Shown here piece by piece: positions 60,001 through 64,000 of a stretch of 64,000 nt of DNA. Source of the stretch: Nemopilema nomurai. Lineage: Eukaryota > Cnidaria > Scyphozoa > Rhizostomeae > Rhizostomatidae. The stretch covers positions 231,575-295,574 of the forward strand of contig ML133423.1 of assembly GCA_003864495.1 (NCBI GenBank), given 5' to 3'. The notes below the pieces were generated by a model. The model was given only the letters and a program-made list of their open reading frames with translations, made no database searches and was not told where the DNA came from. The position numbers and the translations under genes are program-made. Positions within the stretch are counted from its first letter, which is position 1. Each line of letters begins with the position of its first letter.

Positions 60001-62577
60001 CAGTAAAGTTTGCGAAATGTTTTTGAGTGAGTTTTGTTTAGTCCAAGAGAAGAATTTCAAATCTTGCAACATGAGGCCCGGTGATGCTCCTTCGCGCTGC
60101 AAACCGCAGCGGCCAAGGAAGGGAAAATATTGTACAGTGCCTTTGAAGATATAAATAGTGATATAAATAGAAAACGGGCTTGTTATTGAACGAAGACCAG
60201 TGGCGTATTTATGGGGGGAGCTAGGTGGCCTTGCCCCCCAAATTTTAATTGACTCTTTCATTTGCCCCCCCTCCATTTTTCGCAGAAACTTTTGGACATA
60301 GGTTACTGTTTCCGCCCATGTGCTTTGTACGTATCTTTTGGTATGAATTTCTCAGGCATCCTCCGTAAACTGCCGCATGCATATATTGATAACTTAAAAT
60401 TTTTGTAACAAGAATATTTATATCACCTCAAAGTTAGGCGTTATATGTAAACATATAAGGTCATTACACTACTATCCCAAGATTTTCTGCGATGCTCCTG
60501 CAATTTACCATTTCATACAATTACCAATTTTTGCTAATATGTAAAGACAATTATTTAACCTACAAACAAAGCATTAAATAAAGATTTTTATCAAATTTAC
60601 GAAAAGACATTTCGCATTTCAGAATCATTTGACAAGCACTCTTGTGATTATCGTTACAAAATCGTGTGGCAGATTGTCACCAGGCTCCTCGTCCCAAACC
60701 CCCAAAACATTACAAAATTATCAAGCAATGTCTGTGGATTCTAGCTACTTTCAGAATTGCATGTCTTTTGAATTGCATACGGCTTTTTGTGGACAATCAG
60801 TACCTTTTTCAGCTTGCACTGCACTCTTCTCACATCAAACTAAAAGCGTGACCTTATCACATCGTCCGGGACAAAGGAAGCATCTAAAAAGTGGGGGAGG
60901 GGCCTGAACAAAAAGGGACACATCAACACTCTCATTTTTGTTTGGAAGGGGCACTGCTAGGTATCGCTTGGGTATTTTTTGCATGGTTTACCAAAAGATG
61001 GGGGCATGGCCCTTCCCCCCCCCCCCCCCATTATACCTTCCATTATCTTTAACCGTGTACCATCGTGCATCCCTTCATCTTTCCAGCTGTTTATGAGACG
61101 GCGGATTTCCACTGGTCAATGGACTCGTTTCCTAACCGTCCGACTTCTGGCACGGGTATGGATGTTGCTACGGCGCGAGTTCATTTCAAGCTACGCAGCA
61201 GTTCGTGAGCCAGGCCGCAGAACCCCCGTGTCGTGTGTCATGGTAAGTACTGCACCCGTTGCATAAACAATGTTCCCTGCATCACGTAAGTATTACGCAA
61301 CAGTATCTGCTTATAAAGAGAGTAGTTTTGGCCGGAAGTGTAATAAGGGCAGGGCGGGGCAAGTGTCAGCCAATTATGCCTAGTTGTGACGTCAAAAATC
61401 CCTTCAAATAAGGCAATCAAAATTTGGTGTGGCAATCAAGGACCATGGCAATCAATTAACAGCGATTGTTGGCAAATTCTTCTTCATTGCTTCATCTAAA
61501 ATCATTCGAAAAGCCCCCAGGGGGTGTTCCTTGTAACAAAATTGCAGGGCATTTGAAAGTGGAGGGTGGGCAAAATGCGAAAAATGAAGGGTTCAGTAGT
61601 GGGCACTAACTTGATTGGCGATGAGAACAACTGTGAGCACTTTTCATTCCAGGAGTTCTTGTACATACTACGTAAGTGAATTGCGGAATATTTTAGCCCT
61701 ATTCCTTTCTGCTTTACGCTATATTTTTCGTTCTGCAATAGCAAAACCTGGCCCGTCCCGTTATTGAAGCCCGATCCTTTAACCAGGACCAAACTGGACC
61801 TATCTGTATAGCCTCACCTAACCGAGCCCTAACAAAAAAGCAAAGCCACGGGTTTTGAGGTACTATTGACTGGTGCATTTCCAAGACCCTTCCAAGGGAG
61901 CATACCCCAATCGTCTCCGGCCAGATTTGGCACCAAACATCGCTTTAGGGGTTTCGCATTTCCATGGGATCCCCCATATCTATAGATCCCCCTTACGTGC
62001 TTTTTATGTTTGGTTGAAAAACCAGACTTGATCACATTTTTATTAAATTACGCGCAAGTTCTTCTGATCTCGCTTCGCAATTGATGCAATACACATTTTC
62101 ACACCTGCTAGGAGCTTCGACGGTTGCATGAATGGGTTTACATACGCCTTTTGGTTTAAGTTGCGAAAGCTGGACAAAGATTGCACCATTATATTCAACC
62201 ACAATGGAGGCCTCACGAAGATGGGGAAAATCCTTCAATATTCGAGAACGCACAGATCCTTTAACTATAAAGTTTACACCACGAAGACATGGATAATTGA
62301 TAGCTTTGGCAAAAATCTGGATTTGCGGAAATGGATCCACATAGTTCTCTCGTTTGACCCAATGGCTGGCATCTGTGCATACTTCAATGGCAAGCTGTAT
62401 AAATGTGAGAACGCGTCAACTGGTAATTCACTTTCAAATGACGTTAGCCAGTTTCGGCTTGGGTTTACCTGGGACAATTCCGCCAGGTGCGAGATTTATA
62501 TGGATGACTTTGCAGTGTGGACAGCAATTCTAAACAGCCATGACGTCACGAGGATGTTCACCGAGAGCAAAGCGTAG
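57072..62577 (+). CDS. Secreted PAN/Apple-EGF-LamG protein
   Basis: Four coding exons with matching phases give 347 residues. Exon 1 (57072-57398): signal peptide MKILVVIVSLACTSGQ, then a PAN/Apple-type domain (VTDINGCQKLCNRDSRCFSA, LECQLLGG). Exon 2 (58612-58744): one EGF-like domain with six cysteines (NPCQNNGTC, YTCEC, HCEK). Exon 3 (61087-61204) and exon 4 (62112-62577): one LamG-like jelly-roll (FHWSMDS, FTYAFWFKL, WIHIVLSFD, YFNGKLYKC, IYMDDFAVW). Several NxS/T sequons fit secretion. Such PAN-EGF-LamG proteins are an expanded family in anthozoans; a role in adhesion or recognition is inference. A cctttcag|g sequence just before the ATG suggests a spliced 5' UTR. ATTAAA at 62650 may be the poly(A) signal. 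Confidence 0.88.
57504..58179. mobile_element. pogo/Tigger-like MITE in intron 1, 676 bp
   Basis: Left end CAGTACATATTCAATTATCC and right end ggtcagataattgaataagtactg are inverted repeats (20 or so matching bases), each bordered by TA (57502-57503, 58180-58181). CAGTA ends with TA target sites and ATTATCC-type subterminal words (also gataatccggaatt-like inside) fit non-autonomous pogo/Tigger elements. No transposase frame is present. Confidence 0.82.
58745..61086. other. Intron 2 of the PAN-EGF-LamG gene
   Basis: AT-rich intron. A plus-strand frame at 59728-59991 contains short LamG-like words but has no compatible splice sites, and the flanking exons join in phase without it. G/C-rich tracts near 60210-60270 and 60890-61030 look like decayed transposon ends, but no matched pair was found. 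Confidence 0.5.
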
Positions 62578-64000
62578 AGAGAACAGACTGCAGACAAGCA
62601 AGCATTTTGTGCACAAACATCTCACCATTTGGTGAATTTATTTATAGCGATTAAATGCCAGGCAAAATCTTCTGGTCACGAGACCAGTGAGCATAACCAA
62701 ATGTATTTCCAGTAACTGTATTTATATACACTTCCTTCCCTCTTGCGAGGATATCTTTGCGAACTGATTCAAACAGGAAGCGAAATGCTTTCGAAAGAAG
62801 CTTTAGAACTCCCAACGTGTCATTTGCGGAGAAATCGCTTCTTGAAGTTATGCTAGACAGGTCTAATCACAGGGATATTGACTTGGAATCGTTCTTCAAC
62901 TCAACTCACAGCAGTTCAGCATAATATTCAACATAGCACTGTAAAATCAGAAGACGAGAGCGATATTAATCGTTTGAAATCTGTATTCATTATTCCTAGC
63001 TTTTGTCTGTATAGATCACAATCGCTGTTTTCCTTTGCACAACCTATTAGTTCTATTGAGTGGATTATTCTTTGAGTTAATGCTTTGAGGTTTCTCAAAA
63101 TAACAGGGATCAGAGGCGATATTATCTCTGTTACAGGAGGAGGGGGTCAAATGCAATTCCAATGGTAACACCCCTTTTGTGCCAACCATACAGAAAAATT
63201 CAAGCAAGCTGCCTGGCCTAGCATCGCAAAGAAGCCTTAGCATTTATTACTTACAGACGACTTTGTCGTCAAGACCTTCAAACCACATTTATTCATAACT
63301 CTCAAAAACCAATCACATTGAGGTTAAGCATGGAATGCTTCCATGTCAAAAAACCGAAGAAAAAAGTTTCTATGACAACAAGAAGCCTCGATTCCAAGAT
63401 ATTACTGCAGTCGAGACTCAGCCTTTTGATTTCAAAGAATTCATCTGCTTGTTCTTCTCGAACCATAATTTTTTCTTATCAGACTTCACTATCGCTAGGG
63501 TTTTACAATCATATAAATTATGGCAAAACAGCTTTATATATTTTTAGATAAATAGATGCTTTGTTTAATCACGAATTCCCTGACAATTTATTGAGATGGG
63601 GCTTTATATTGACAAGGTCAATTTTCCTTCCATTTGCCCTAGGATGTTTTAATCCCCTCCAACCAATTTTCAAGTGCTCCATAACAAGAATATGTGTGTG
63701 TGGGGGGGGGGGGGGGGAGGGGGGGATGGGTTGGTGCGAAGAGTAGCCCATTCCTATTGCCTTACATAAAACGGTTTGTACTAGGCACTGTTACAAAAAG
63801 GTATTTTCTCTCATCTTGTAGTTCAGGCCCGAAGCGCTTTTTGCTGTTTACCTACACAGAAGCTTGATGGTATTGCAAGTTTAGGTCATGTTTCTTTGGT
63901 AGCCATGTGTCTGCTTTCCTTAGGATCGACCCAACAACGACACAGGGTGGTCATCAAATCATCATCAAGACATTCAGATCTCAAAAATCAATAATTGGGC
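62578..64000. other. 3' flank, no gene supported
   Basis: AT-rich sequence with short frames only. A purine tract (gtgtgtgtgggggggggggg followed by more G/A, about 63691-63726) is the only notable element. Confidence 0.45.

Overview
The window is eukaryotic, metazoan DNA. Coding sequence is AT-rich and split into many short exons with GT-AG introns. Gene density is low, and DNA transposons, MITEs, a tRNA-type SINE and tandem repeats are common. Two gene types suggest a marine invertebrate, most likely an anthozoan cnidarian (coral or anemone): a single-chain four-repeat K+-selective cyclic-nucleotide-gated channel (CNGK type, first described from sea-urchin sperm), and a small secreted PAN-EGF-LamG protein. 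The taxon is inferred from family content only; no search was run.

Layout, left to right. (1) 1-12290 is a direct duplicate (copy A) of 21434-29640 (copy B). Both copies carry the same 3' end of the channel gene, a minisatellite and a small conserved plus-strand reading frame. Copy A is broken. A 3.7-kb hAT transposon (7803-11477) with a frameshifted transposase sits in the channel exon. A 225-bp repeated segment replaces about 86 bp of that exon. A SINE (12103-12252) sits in the neighbouring intron. The last exon has lost its splice acceptor and gained a stop. (2) 12290-21433 is not shared between copies. It holds dispersed repeats, decayed coding sequence, a small inverted repeat and a roughly 13-unit satellite of about 131-147 bp. 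(3) 28311-54679, minus strand, is the intact channel gene. I could chain 43 coding exons with compatible splice phases into one 2,089-residue frame of four homologous six-TM plus cyclic-nucleotide-binding-domain (CNBD) repeats. (4) 54872-55250 is a TA-flanked MITE just upstream of the channel start. (5) 57072-62577, plus strand, is the PAN-EGF-LamG gene: four exons, 347 residues, with a pogo-like MITE in intron 1. (6) 62578-64000 shows no gene.

The main biological point is the channel. All four repeats keep a GYGD potassium filter, but only repeat I keeps the canonical Arg-Thr-Ala of the cyclic-nucleotide phosphate-binding cassette, and the S4 segments differ in charge. This predicts an asymmetric pseudotetramer with one canonical ligand site. 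All exon coordinates were derived by hand from splice signals and frame continuity; sequence identities were not computed.
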